A stretch of 29,885 nt of DNA, taken from NCBI GenBank assembly GCA_052144935.1, contig JBKQPR010000256.1:1-29885 (forward strand). Direction: 5' to 3'. The notes beneath the pieces were generated by a model. That model did not search any database. It had not been told where the DNA came from and saw nothing but the letters and a program-made list of their open reading frames with translations. Numbering within the stretch: position 1 is the stretch's first letter; every line of letters starts with the position of its first letter. This document shows, piece by piece, positions 21,136 through 28,770 of this stretch. The position numbers and the translations under genes are program-made. Source of the DNA: JOPF133 sp052144935. Its GTDB lineage: Bacteria; Acidobacteriota; Terriglobia; Bryobacterales; Bryobacteraceae.

Positions 21136-22071
21136 CTAGAATGTGCCGATCGACGCATTCATGTCCTTCAGCGCCTTTTCGCATTTCAGGCGCACGTAAC
21201 TGTTCTCTTCGCGCTGCACTACGTTCTGCAGCACCCCTACCGTGGAATCGTCGTGGCGCGCCACCAGCAGGTCCACCACCTGCATGCGCACGGCGTCGTT
21301 ATGGTCCGCCAGCAGCACCTGCGCCAGGGTCTTGCTCACCGCCGGATCGGCCGCGAAGGGCTTCAGCCCTTCCAGCGCCTTCAACCGCACGCCGTCGTTC
21401 GAATCGTGGGCCACCGCGTTGAGCAGCGCATCGCGGACTTCGGCGGCGGCGCCTTGCCCCTTCAGCAGATCCATGGATTCCACGCGCACCGCCGCATTCT
21501 CTTCGTGGGCCGCCGCCAACAGCAGCCGCCGGATATTCTCGTTGTCCATGTTGCCGGAGATCACCTTACGCCGTGTTTCGTCGAAGGCGATCTGCACGCG
21601 GCCGCCGGCGTCCGGTTGCACGCTCCGCACCGTGGAGAAGACCTCGTCGGAGGGCATCACTCCGGCGGTCGTCAGGCCGCCTCTTCCAGGCGTCACGCCG
21701 ATGAAGCGCGCCGCGAAGAAGCCCACCGCGATCAGGGCCATCGCGCCTGCCGGCTGGCGCACGCGGGTGACGCCCGCGAAAGTCGCGCCCAAGGCCTCCA
21801 GGAAAAGGGTCCAGGGACCCTTGGCCGGCTCCCGGCTTGGCGCGCCGCCCTGGATGGCTGCCATCAGGTCGGCGCGGCAATCCCCTAGCAGCCGTGGCGG
21901 AACATCGGTCTGCCGGGTGTCCAGCGCCGCCGCGAGCGACCGCTGGCGCTCCACTTCCCGAGCGCAGGCCGGACACTCGTGCAGGTGCTGTTCCACGCGG
22001 TCCTCTTCGTCGGGGGTCAACTCGGCGTAAAAATAGAGCGGAATCAGCTTCGAAACCGAATCGCAAGTCAT
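21136..22071 (-). CDS. Membrane zinc-finger anti-sigma factor with HEAT repeats
   Basis: The ATG at 22071 overlaps the sigma gene stop (ATGA). The 311-residue product starts with a zf-HC2 anti-sigma domain (MTCDSVSKLIPLYFYAELTP, then HLHECPACARE with the His-x3-Cys-x2-Cys zinc motif). A single transmembrane helix follows at about 115-135 (AGAMALIAVGFFAARFIGV). The C-terminal part has about four HEAT-like repeats, each with a helix pair around a conserved VR-x-(K/E/Q) turn (AAVRVESMDLL, DGVRLKALEGL, DAVRMQVVDLL, SYVRLKCEKAL). The zinc domain would hold the sigma factor at the membrane, and the external HEAT part may sense a protein or stress signal. That arrangement is inference. Confidence 0.88.
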   Translation of the reverse strand: MTCDSVSKLIPLYFYAELTPDEEDRVEQHLHECPACAREVERQRSLAAALDTRQTDVPPRLLGDCRADLMAAIQGGAPSREPAKGPWTLFLEALGATFAGVTRVRQPAGAMALIAVGFFAARFIGVTPGRGGLTTAGVMPSDEVFSTVRSVQPDAGGRVQIAFDETRRKVISGNMDNENIRRLLLAAAHEENAAVRVESMDLLKGQGAAAEVRDALLNAVAHDSNDGVRLKALEGLKPFAADPAVSKTLAQVLLADHNDAVRMQVVDLLVARHDDSTVGVLQNVVQREENSYVRLKCEKALKDMNASIGTF

Positions 22072-22679
22072 ACGAAATCTCCCAACACGGAACGCATCTT
22101 CTGGGTGGCCCGGAAAAGGCAATTCTTGGCCGCCTCTTCGGTGGTCCCCAACATCTCTCCAATGTTTCGCAATCGCAAGCCCTGGTAGTGGCGTAATTCG
22201 AACACCATACGCTCCCGCGGCGTAAGATCCTGCAAGGCGTCCTCGATCTTCCGCTTCAACTGCCGGTTCCACATGCTGCGTTCGGGATCGGCTTCGGCCG
22301 CATCCTCTTCGAACGCTTCCATGCGGTCGATGGGACCCTCGGAGGTCTCCACCACCGCCGGCTCTTCCTTGCGGACTTTCCGTTTCCGCAGTTGATCCAA
22401 ACAGATATTCGTCACAATCCGATACAACCAAGTATGAAAACTACAATCGAAGCGGAAGGAGTGCAGGTTGCGATAGACCCGCAGGAAGGCTTCCTGGTAA
22501 ACATCCCGGGCATCCTCCGGCGAGCGCAGCAGATTCATGGCGAGCCGGAGCACACTTTGATCGTAGGTGCGGACCAATTGCTCGAAAGCATCCTGGTCGC
22601 CGCGCTGTGCCGCCCGGATTAATGAATCTACCTGAGGACTCAAACGGGCGCCTACCGCTCCGGCTGCATCGTGCGCCAT
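22068..22679 (-). CDS. ECF-family RNA polymerase sigma factor
   Basis: A 203-residue extracytoplasmic-function sigma factor. Region 2 includes DAFEQLVRTYDQSVLRLAMN, DARDVYQEAFLRVYRNLHSF and the -10-binding FHTWLYRIVTNICLDQLRK. Region 4 is LTPRERMVFELRHYQGL followed by IGEMLGTTEEAAKNCLFRAT, the helix-turn-helix that reads the -35 box. A charged acidic linker separates the two. It is overlapped at its 3' end by its anti-sigma partner. The gene product would direct transcription of an envelope regulon probably including itself, DUF4097 and PDZ genes. No consensus autoregulated promoter could be assigned with confidence, and no good ribosome site precedes the ATG. Confidence 0.93.
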   Translation of the reverse strand: MAHDAAGAVGARLSPQVDSLIRAAQRGDQDAFEQLVRTYDQSVLRLAMNLLRSPEDARDVYQEAFLRVYRNLHSFRFDCSFHTWLYRIVTNICLDQLRKRKVRKEEPAVVETSEGPIDRMEAFEEDAAEADPERSMWNRQLKRKIEDALQDLTPRERMVFELRHYQGLRLRNIGEMLGTTEEAAKNCLFRATQKMRSVLGDFV

Positions 22680-23010
22680 AAACGGAACTTGTCGAATCGC
22701 GTTCCCTACTCCCTATCCATCCGCCTGTGAATTTGGACGCGGCTGTTGCAAATTCGTCACGCTCGGCGTGGAGCGTGTAAACGTAGTGTACAACGCTGCC
22801 AGACCCGCGCCCGAGCGCCCACCCGCGGAGCGGTTTGCCTTCCCCGGCCCGGCCCCGCTAGGGACCCGCAGCCACACTCGGTTATCGAAGAGGCCCACAT
22901 GACCGAGGTCCCCCAGCCCGGAAGCCGCTGGGGATCCCCGGCCACCGCCGGCACCGGGTCGGCGGGGCGGCTGGATCCCGCTGGCCAGCGGATGCCGTCG
23001 AGGCCCCCAA
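22680..23010. other. Divergent intergenic region, sigma factor versus AstE-like hydrolase
   Basis: A 331-base gap with no convincing gene. It includes an imperfect palindrome at 22773-22796, TGTAAAC-GTA-GTGTACA with partial GCG/CGC flanks, the best regulatory candidate. GAGG near 23000 fits as ribosome site for the hydrolase ATG at 23011. The right-hand part (22800-22990) is very GC-rich and otherwise featureless. Confidence 0.45.
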
Positions 23011-24024
23011 ATGCGTCAGCAGCCACCGGATTTTACGCCTGTGGTACCGTCTCTTGTGATGCTCCACTCGCGCACGCTGGAGATTCCGGCCGCCTCCGAT
23101 GCCGGCGCCCAAATCCCCATTTCGACCATTCAGGGCGCGCATCCGGGCCCGGTGCTGGCGCTGATCGCCGGTAACCATGGATACGAATACCCTCCCATCC
23201 TGGCGCTGCAGCAGCTTCCCGCCGTGATCGACCCCGCCCGTCTGTCCGGCACCCTGATCCTGGTGCATGTAGCCAATATGCCCTCCTTCCTCGGCCGGAC
23301 CGTCTACTTCAGCCCGGTGGACGGCAAGAATCTGAACCGCGTGTACCCCGGCCGGAGGGATGGCACCGTAAGCGAAAGAATCGCTTACGCTATCACCACT
23401 CAAGTTATTGAAAAAGCGGATGTTGTACTGGACCTGCATTGTGGTGACGGCAACGAATGGCTGCGCCCTTACGTGTACCAGACGGTCACCGGCAATCCGC
23501 CCATGGATCGGGCCACCGCCCGGCTGGCCCTGGCCTTCGGAATCGATCGCATCCTGGTGGATCGCAACCGGCCCACCGACCCCGCCCGCTCGCTCTACTG
23601 TTCCACCACCGCCATCACCCGGGGCAAGCCCGCGCTGACCATCGAGAGCGGCGGGCTGGGCGGCCGCGATGCCGAGTCGGTCGAACGAATTGTCCGGGGT
23701 ATCCTGGGCGTGATGCGCGAGTGGAAGATGATCGAGAGCGGGCCGGATCCCGTGTCCCGGCCGGTGTACCTGGACCCCTCCGTGGTGGTTACCAGTCCGG
23801 CGACCGGCATCCTTTACCCGCGGGTCGAGCCGGATCGGGTCGTGGAACGAGGAGCGATCCTCGCGCAGGTGACCGATTTTTTCGGGAAGCCGCTCTGCGA
23901 AATCCGGGCGCCCATCGGCGGACTGGTGCTCTATGTGGTGGCCACGCCGCCCATCCGCGAGGGCCAGCCCGTGGCGTGCATCGGAGCGCCCGTGGCGGAG
24001 CCGGGCCCAGCGGGCACCCCGTGA
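23011..24024 (+). CDS. Succinylglutamate desuccinylase/aspartoacylase family metallohydrolase
   Basis: The 337-residue protein has the zinc carboxypeptidase-like AstE/AspA pattern: zinc ligands H56 and E59 in AGNHGYEYPP, the third ligand His in VVLDLHCGDGNEW, and downstream TIESGGLGG. The C-terminal beta domain (ILYPRVEPDRVVERGAILAQ, IGGLVLYVVATPP) resembles the biotinyl-like fold of this family. Members hydrolyse N-acyl amino acids or similar amides in the cytoplasm; the substrate is not identifiable. ATG 23059 is an alternative start. The last residues (AEPGPAGTP) and stop lie in the scrambled repeat block that follows, so the native C-terminus may have been altered. Confidence 0.85.
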   Translation: MRQQPPDFTPVVPSLVMLHSRTLEIPAASDAGAQIPISTIQGAHPGPVLALIAGNHGYEYPPILALQQLPAVIDPARLSGTLILVHVANMPSFLGRTVYFSPVDGKNLNRVYPGRRDGTVSERIAYAITTQVIEKADVVLDLHCGDGNEWLRPYVYQTVTGNPPMDRATARLALAFGIDRILVDRNRPTDPARSLYCSTTAITRGKPALTIESGGLGGRDAESVERIVRGILGVMREWKMIESGPDPVSRPVYLDPSVVVTSPATGILYPRVEPDRVVERGAILAQVTDFFGKPLCEIRAPIGGLVLYVVATPPIREGQPVACIGAPVAEPGPAGTP

Positions 24025-24230
24025 GGGCGCGGTTTCGGCGGAGCCGCACCGTTACGGAGCCGGGCCAGCAGGCACCCCGAGGGGGACGCACCGTTGGAGC
24101 CGCGGCCGCAGCCGCACCGTTACGGAGCCGCGACGAGGGAGCGGTTTCGGCTCCAGCCACCGTTACGGAGCCTGAGCCTCGCGGGCAACCTGGAGGGCGC
24201 GGTCGGCCGCGTCCCATGTCCCGCGTGGTA
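24006..24230 (+). repeat. Scrambled repeat block downstream of the AstE-like gene
   Basis: CACCGTTACGGAGCC occurs three times (24047-24061, 24115-24129, 24158-24172), interspersed with GGGCACCCC-like cores and GAGGGAGCGGTTTCGGCTCC. The block looks like rearranged fragments of the 41-bp unit seen at 4776-4857 and of the GC-rich GGGCCC core. It begins in the last codons of the hydrolase gene. It has no gene of its own and ends just before the EVE-domain gene. Confidence 0.7.
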
Positions 24231-24241
24231 GAACAGGAGAA

Positions 24242-24652
24242 ATGCGCTACTTCCTTGCCAAATCCGAACCCGGCGTCTATTCCATAGACGATCTGGAGAG
24301 TGACGGCCACACCTCCTGGGACGGCGTCACCAATCCCCAGGCCGTGCGCGCCATTCGCGCCATGCGGACCGGCGACCGCGTCTTCATCTATCACAGCGGC
24401 GGCGTTTCGGCCGTGGTGGGGCTGGCGGCGGTGGTCTCGGAGCCGCGCGACGATCCCAAGAATCCCAAATCGGCGGTGGTGGACCTCGCTTTCCAGGCCC
24501 GCCTGGAGCCCCCCACGCCGCTTTCCGAGATCAAGAAGTCCGCCCAGTTCGACGATTGGGCGCTGGTGCGCCAGGGCCGCCTCTCCACCATGGAAGTGCC
24601 CGAAAAGTTCGTCCAGTGGATGCGCGCCCGCTATCCGGGAGTCAAAGTCTGA
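24242..24652 (+). CDS. EVE-domain protein
   Basis: A 136-residue stand-alone EVE domain, a PUA-like fold. Landmarks are MRYFLAKSEPGVYSIDDLES, WDGVTNPQAVRAIRAMRTGD, VFIYHSGGVSAVVGLAAVV, SAVVDLAFQARLEPPTPLSE and LVRQGRLSTMEVPEKFVQWM. EVE domains are known or suspected to bind modified bases in DNA or RNA, through an aromatic cage. AGGAG lies at ideal distance from the ATG. It is complete and full-length. The neighbouring genes do not suggest a restriction system. Confidence 0.92.
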   Translation: MRYFLAKSEPGVYSIDDLESDGHTSWDGVTNPQAVRAIRAMRTGDRVFIYHSGGVSAVVGLAAVVSEPRDDPKNPKSAVVDLAFQARLEPPTPLSEIKKSAQFDDWALVRQGRLSTMEVPEKFVQWMRARYPGVKV

Positions 24653-24661
24653 CCATGCTTG

Positions 24662-25219
24662 ATGGCCATCATGGCGGGCGCGGTCCTTGGGGTGGTCCTG
24701 GTGCTGTGGTTGGGCGGGTACCTGATGTTCCAGGGCATCCGCAACGTGCTGCGCGCGGGCGGCAGAAAACGCTGGCCAGCCATTGTTGGCAACGTCGTAG
24801 GCGCAGAAACTTCAAGGACTACTTCAATCGATCGGCACACTCAAGACCTGCTCGTGGACTACTCTACCAAAACGGTGGTGCGGTATCGCGTGGAGGGCCG
24901 GGACTACACCACCAACCAGATCCATTTCGGCCAAACGCTGGGGTCGAGCGACCCCTCGGAGGCCGAGTTGCAGCGCCTGCGCTATCCGCCCGGGGCGGAA
25001 GTCCGGGTCTCCTACGATCCGCGGCAGCCGTGGCTGGCGGTCCTGAAACCGGGGGTGCATGGGGAGGCCTTCTGGCTGCCCTCCACCGGTCTGGCGTTCC
25101 TGTTGCCTGCCGTCGCACTGGTGCCGATGTTGCCGGATATGTTCCGCGCCCTTCGGGGGCCAGCCCGGATGGCACCCGGACGGCGACGCCGGTGTGGGTG
25201 GGGGATTACGTGGCGCTGA
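24662..25219 (+). CDS. DUF3592 membrane protein, first half of a split gene
   Basis: The chosen ATG (24662; a TTG at 24659 is adjacent) begins a transmembrane helix (IMAGAVLGVVLVLWLGGYLM), then a DUF3592 domain (WPAIVGNVVGAETSR, VVRYRVEGRDYTTNQIHFGQ, YPPGAEVRVSYDPRQPWLAV) and a second helix (STGLAFLLPAVALVPML). After PDMFRALRG the frame enters a tandem repeat and ends in an Arg-rich stretch. The next stretch, in another frame, repeats the same DUF3592-plus-helix layout, so the ancestral gene was probably a tandem two-domain membrane protein. Function of DUF3592 is unknown. It follows the EVE gene by only a few bases and may share its transcript. Confidence 0.65.
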   Translation: MAIMAGAVLGVVLVLWLGGYLMFQGIRNVLRAGGRKRWPAIVGNVVGAETSRTTSIDRHTQDLLVDYSTKTVVRYRVEGRDYTTNQIHFGQTLGSSDPSEAELQRLRYPPGAEVRVSYDPRQPWLAVLKPGVHGEAFWLPSTGLAFLLPAVALVPMLPDMFRALRGPARMAPGRRRRCGWGITWR

Positions 25220-25259
25220 CCTCAGGGGCCAGCCCGGATTGCACCCGGACGGCGACCCC
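25156..25259 (+). repeat. Two direct repeats, period 69 bp, at the DUF3592 break
   Basis: A 35-base unit beginning GGGGCCAGCCCGGATGGCAC occurs at 25156-25190 and again at 25225-25259 with two differences. The 69-base period keeps frame by itself, so an additional one-base change is needed to explain the frame switch between the two DUF3592 halves. Confidence 0.8.
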
Positions 25260-25262
25260 TCC

Positions 25263-25748
25263 ATGGCGGCGGTGGCCGCCATCGTGGCGTTCATCTTCAC
25301 CGCGCTGGGACTTCTGGGGTTGGGCGCCGGGCTGGGCCGCATGTGGAACGGCCCTGCCAGCCAGCGCTGGCCCACCACGTTGGGGGAAGTGGTCTTCGCC
25401 AAGGTGGAGACTTCCGGCGCTCATGACCAGCAGACCGGCGAACGGAATACCACCTTCTCCCCGAGCTTTCTGTATCGCTATGACGTGGATGGCGTCCGCC
25501 ACTTCAACAATCTGCGCCGTTTCGGAAGAGTGGAAGGGCAGGGCGCCGATTGGGCTTCGATCATCGCCTCACGCTATCCCGTGGGAACCAAAGTGCCGGT
25601 GGCCTACTTCCCTACCGGCCCGGACGTCGCCGTGCTCGAACCCGGCAACGATAGCGAAGCGCTCTGGCTGCCCGGCATCGGCGTGTTTGCTTTCCTGCTG
25701 GGCTTGGCGTCCTTCATCTGGATCGTTCCCGGGCTTGCCAGGCGGTGA
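25263..25748 (+). CDS. DUF3592 membrane protein, second half
   Basis: From an ATG at 25263 the product is 161 residues: a transmembrane helix (MAAVAAIVAFIFTALGLLGL), DUF3592-like extracellular or cytoplasmic domain (WPTTLGEVVFAKVETSG, SFLYRYDVDGVRHFNNLRRF, YPVGTKVPVAYFPTGPDVAV) and a terminal helix (IGVFAFLLGLASFIWIVPGL). The parallel with the first half is clear (pattern: helix, W-x-T/A, RY-V-G, YP-G-x-V-VAYFP/YDP, helix). It could be translated separately, but no ribosome site is convincing before its ATG. Otherwise it is the broken C-terminal half of one gene. Confidence 0.65.
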   Translation: MAAVAAIVAFIFTALGLLGLGAGLGRMWNGPASQRWPTTLGEVVFAKVETSGAHDQQTGERNTTFSPSFLYRYDVDGVRHFNNLRRFGRVEGQGADWASIIASRYPVGTKVPVAYFPTGPDVAVLEPGNDSEALWLPGIGVFAFLLGLASFIWIVPGLARR

Positions 25749-25763
25749 AAACTGGACGCGGAC

Positions 25764-25805
25764 GGCGCGGAGGCGCAGAGGCGCGGAGAGAGCACAGAGA
25801 AAGCA
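25764..25805 (+). repeat. Degraded copy of the CTCCGCG/CGCGGAG repeat
   Basis: GGCGCGGAGGCGCAGAGGCG followed by CGGAGAGAGCACAGAGAAAG resembles one side of the 20866-21122 element. It starts shortly after the DUF3592 stop. The rest of the 25749-26057 gap shows a TTGAC/GTCAA inverted pair near 25850-25867 and no clear gene. Confidence 0.5.
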
Positions 25806-26057
25806 ATTCAATTTCTTCGGCCCTCCCCGCCGCTGGTGGCGACGGAATTTGACTCATTCGCGTCAATTTCGGGGCTTCGAGTACTCTAGCCCGGGCAAGG
25901 CAAGGGCAATTGCCGATCGACGATTTAGCATAGACGCAGGCACCCCCCACGAGAGGCCGCTAAGAAAAGAAGAATGCCGAAGTGCCGATCGCGTCGGCTA
26001 GAATACGAGCGGATGGGAGGCTTTCGAAAGACGTCCGGCTGGGTTCGCCGTCGAAGG

Positions 26058-26831
26058 ATGTTCCGCCGGGCCGCCATGGCTTTGTTCATTACGGTCCTCT
26101 GCTGCGGAAATTCGATCGGCGCCGAATCCGGACCGCAGACTCCTTGCGGAGCGGAGCCGGTCCCGCCGTTTCCTCCGCTGGAGGTTTCTCCAACCGCAAG
26201 AATCTGGAATTCGAACGATCTGCCCGCGGGATGGAAACCTCCGGCATGCACCGGCTGGGCCGCGTCCGACTTCCCCACCATCGTGGCCGTAGCGGCGCGG
26301 TTTCGGTTCGCCGCGAGCGTCGATGGGCTGCGCCGCAGGATCGGCGCCATATCCGAAACCAAAGGCATGTTCTACTGGTCTACCACGCAGAAGCGATGGC
26401 AGAAGTTGATTCTCGACGCACATGCTTCGCCGGGGCCGGATGGCAATCAAAGCCGCCCGGACTTCTCGCTGGATGAGATCGCGGAAGGGCAGACACTCTT
26501 CTTTCAACAGGAGGACAACCTCTTCGGCAAGGCGGCCTACCGAATGCACATTCGAAGCGTTTCGGCGGGGCGCCTGGTGTTCGACGTCGAGAACGCCGCC
26601 ACCATTCGATACCTGACGATCCCCTTGTTTGAGCCGGGCCAGGTTCAATCGATCTATTACCTCGAAGAGGAGTCCGCGGGTCTTTGGCGGTACTACGGTA
26701 TCGCGCGCACCAGCGGGAAGGCCGCGGAGTTGATGGTGGGGCATGAGGCATCGGCGATCAATCGGGCGGTGGCGTTCTACCGGCACCTGGTGGGCATTCC
26801 GACGGACCGGGAACCTCCGGCGTCGCGGTGA
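26058..26831 (+). CDS. DUF6675 family exported protein
   Basis: The protein opens with a signal peptide (MFRRAAMALFITVLCCGNSI). The mature part follows the pattern I associate with DUF6675: CGAEPVPPFPPLEVSPTARI, WKPPACTGWAASDF, RRRIGAISETKGMFYWSTTQ, a central EIAEGQTLFFQQEDNLFGKA, then RYLTIPLFEPGQVQSIYYLE and the end ASAINRAVAFYRHLVGIPTD. The two mature cysteines may pair. Function is unknown. In-frame ATGs at 25974 and 26013 would lengthen the N-terminus and cannot be excluded, because no ribosome site is decisive. It converges with the phosphoesterase gene, leaving 17 bases between stops. Confidence 0.7.
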   Translation: MFRRAAMALFITVLCCGNSIGAESGPQTPCGAEPVPPFPPLEVSPTARIWNSNDLPAGWKPPACTGWAASDFPTIVAVAARFRFAASVDGLRRRIGAISETKGMFYWSTTQKRWQKLILDAHASPGPDGNQSRPDFSLDEIAEGQTLFFQQEDNLFGKAAYRMHIRSVSAGRLVFDVENAATIRYLTIPLFEPGQVQSIYYLEEESAGLWRYYGIARTSGKAAELMVGHEASAINRAVAFYRHLVGIPTDREPPASR

Positions 26832-26848
26832 CCGCGAGCCTTCCCGCG

Positions 26849-27742
26849 CTACTTGGCCGGCGCCGGCTCTGGTTGGTCTCGCTTGACCAGGCCGGCCATG
26901 CCCCAGTCCTTCAGCTTCGTAATCCGGCCTTCGCCGCTCGGCGAACCTGCCTCTGCGATCTGAAAGTCGATGCGGTTGCCGCTTACTTCGACCAGGGCGT
27001 GTCCGAAGAACCAACCGTCCTGGTAGATTCCGGATGACCGGAGGTGCCCGCCTGAACTTACCATCGAGACATAGGTCACGCCTTCCAGTTCGAGATGCAG
27101 CAGTTGGTGAACATGTCCGGCGACCACATACTGGACGCCGTACCGCCTGGCAAGTTGGTGCAACGCGAAGTTTGGATTCCGGAGCGCCACGTCAACGATC
27201 CAGGAGGGCCGGTGGGAGACGATCATCTTCAACGGCTGCCTGGCATGGGCTTTCAGGTCTGTTTCCAGGAAGGCCAATTCCTGGGCGGACAGTTCGTCAG
27301 ACCTGCTATTGTCCAGGATCGTGAAATGCGCCTGCCCGAAATCGAAGCTGTAGTGCGGGGCGCGCGCCGCGTATTGCCGGTATAGCCGTTCCGATGCCGG
27401 GGACCAGACGTCGTGGTTGCCGGCTGCAAGATAAAGCGGAAAGCGCCGGAAGGGTTCGAGAATCCGATCGACCTCGCGCCACTCCGCTTCTGCGCTGGCG
27501 TCTTCCATCCCCTCAATGGTGTCGCCCACACTGACGACGAACGAGGGGTTCTCGGCTGCCACCTCCTTCCACACCTGCTCGTAGACGCCAGGTTGGGCCT
27601 CTCCGGTGCGGTCGCCCAGAATCGCGAAGCGAAGGGAATCGGGCGCCGGGGATCCATGAATGCCCAGCAGAAGGGTGAGGAACAAGCTGCCAACGGAAAG
27701 GACAGCACGGCACCGCGTGGTGATAGGCAAGCGTTCGGACAT
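26849..27742 (-). CDS. Exported calcineurin-like metallophosphoesterase
   Basis: The ATG at 27742 gives 297 residues with an N-terminal hydrophobic signal (AVLSVGSLFLTLLLGIHGSP). The metal-site motifs appear in order: FAILGDRTGE (the usual GDxH has Thr in place of His), VSVGDTIEG, LAAGNHDVWS, MIVSHRPSW and VAGHVHQL. Residues binding both metals are therefore mostly present, and the GDRT variant is seen in some exported members. The enzyme would hydrolyse phosphate esters outside the cytoplasm; the substrate is unknown. The C-terminus (KRDQPEPAPAK) is a short charged tail. A GTG ten codons upstream is an alternative start. Confidence 0.85.
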   Translation of the reverse strand: MSERLPITTRCRAVLSVGSLFLTLLLGIHGSPAPDSLRFAILGDRTGEAQPGVYEQVWKEVAAENPSFVVSVGDTIEGMEDASAEAEWREVDRILEPFRRFPLYLAAGNHDVWSPASERLYRQYAARAPHYSFDFGQAHFTILDNSRSDELSAQELAFLETDLKAHARQPLKMIVSHRPSWIVDVALRNPNFALHQLARRYGVQYVVAGHVHQLLHLELEGVTYVSMVSSGGHLRSSGIYQDGWFFGHALVEVSGNRIDFQIAEAGSPSGEGRITKLKDWGMAGLVKRDQPEPAPAK

Positions 27743-27774
27743 CCCTCCCTGTATTGTCGCAGGGCCGGCCACCG

Positions 27775-28770
27775 TAGTTGAGCGGAGGGTGAATGCGGTC
27801 GCAGACCTCGCCCTGCCGTACCGGGCATCGGCCGCGAAAACTATTTGTCATCCCGCGGATTCGGAGCCACAAAGATCCACATGCACAACGCCGCGTTCTC
27901 CGCCGGCGCGGGCTGGAATTCGATCCGGACGAGCTGCTAGGCGCCGAGCTAATTGCCGCGAAGGAGGCGGGATGGCGCGTGTGAAGATTGAGGTGAAGGA
28001 AGGCCGGCCGGCGGCAACACCAGCCCTGCATACATCTTGCCGATAGTTCGCGAGGGCGTTCTTGGTGAGGAAAACTTCACCGATTCGAACCGGCCGGAGC
28101 CGGAAGCGGCGCTGCAAAGGAAGGCTGTGGCGCGGCGGGCTACCTCGCGATGCGATAAGCTGCGATCCCCGGCGGCGTCCTTCGAGGATTCGACCTTGCC
28201 CGCCCTCGCTGCCCTGGATGCTGACGAAGCCCCGCACCCTTCTGCCGCCGCTCGGCGAAGTGCTTCGCGCTTCCTTAACGGAACCTTACCTGACCTGGGG
28301 CAACCCCGATTGCGAATGTCTGCGCGGTTGTCACGGCCCGGTATGGAACCCGAGCGTGACCTTGGACCAGTCGCATCGGGCCGGTTGCACGGGAGCTGAT
28401 GCGGCGCCACAAGCCTCGAGCAGTTTTCGGTATCGGAATAGAGTATTTCGTTAGACTTGTTCTACTGTCCAGGTTCGTGACGCACCAGGGGAGACGCCGG
28501 CAGGGATCGGTTCGGTCTCGGGAGGCTCCCTCGGAAGGGTGCTCGCAAGCCGAAGCCGCGACTCGAAACTCTGGGATATCGCATAACTCGCCCTTTTTCA
28601 AGCGCTGACACGCCGTCTCATCCGGGGAAGTCGCCGAAACCGAATCACTTCCGCTTTGTTCCAGTAGCCACCCAAATTCACTGAGGGTTTCCCAACGTAA
28701 GTCATAAAATTTGGACTATTTACAATATAGTTATGGTACTTCCAGTACTTCATAATGCAGATGGAATTCG
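27775..28770. other. About 1 kb with no recognisable gene
   Basis: Several short frames are open but none shows a family motif. The best looking is a small frame ending at 27984 (FDPDELLGAELIAAKEAGWR) overlapping an ATG at 27972 with a good GGAGG ribosome site, which encodes only 24 residues. The region may hold decayed genes. Between 28680 and 28760 it becomes AT-rich (TTTGGACTATTTACAATATA), a likely promoter for the repeat protein that starts at 28771. Confidence 0.5.

Noticed and set aside
24556..26001. A 481-codon frame spanning the EVE and DUF3592 genes
   Set aside because: It runs through two conserved coding regions in a different phase and shows no domain of its own.
27870..27925. 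A short MHNAAF stretch resembling the start of shikimate dehydrogenase
   Set aside because: The frame stops within 20 codons and none of the following conserved AroE motifs is present in any frame.
28078..28096. GATTCGAACC, resembling the T-arm of a minus-strand tRNA
   Set aside because: The flanking bases do not pair into a five-base T stem and no anticodon or acceptor stem could be built around it.
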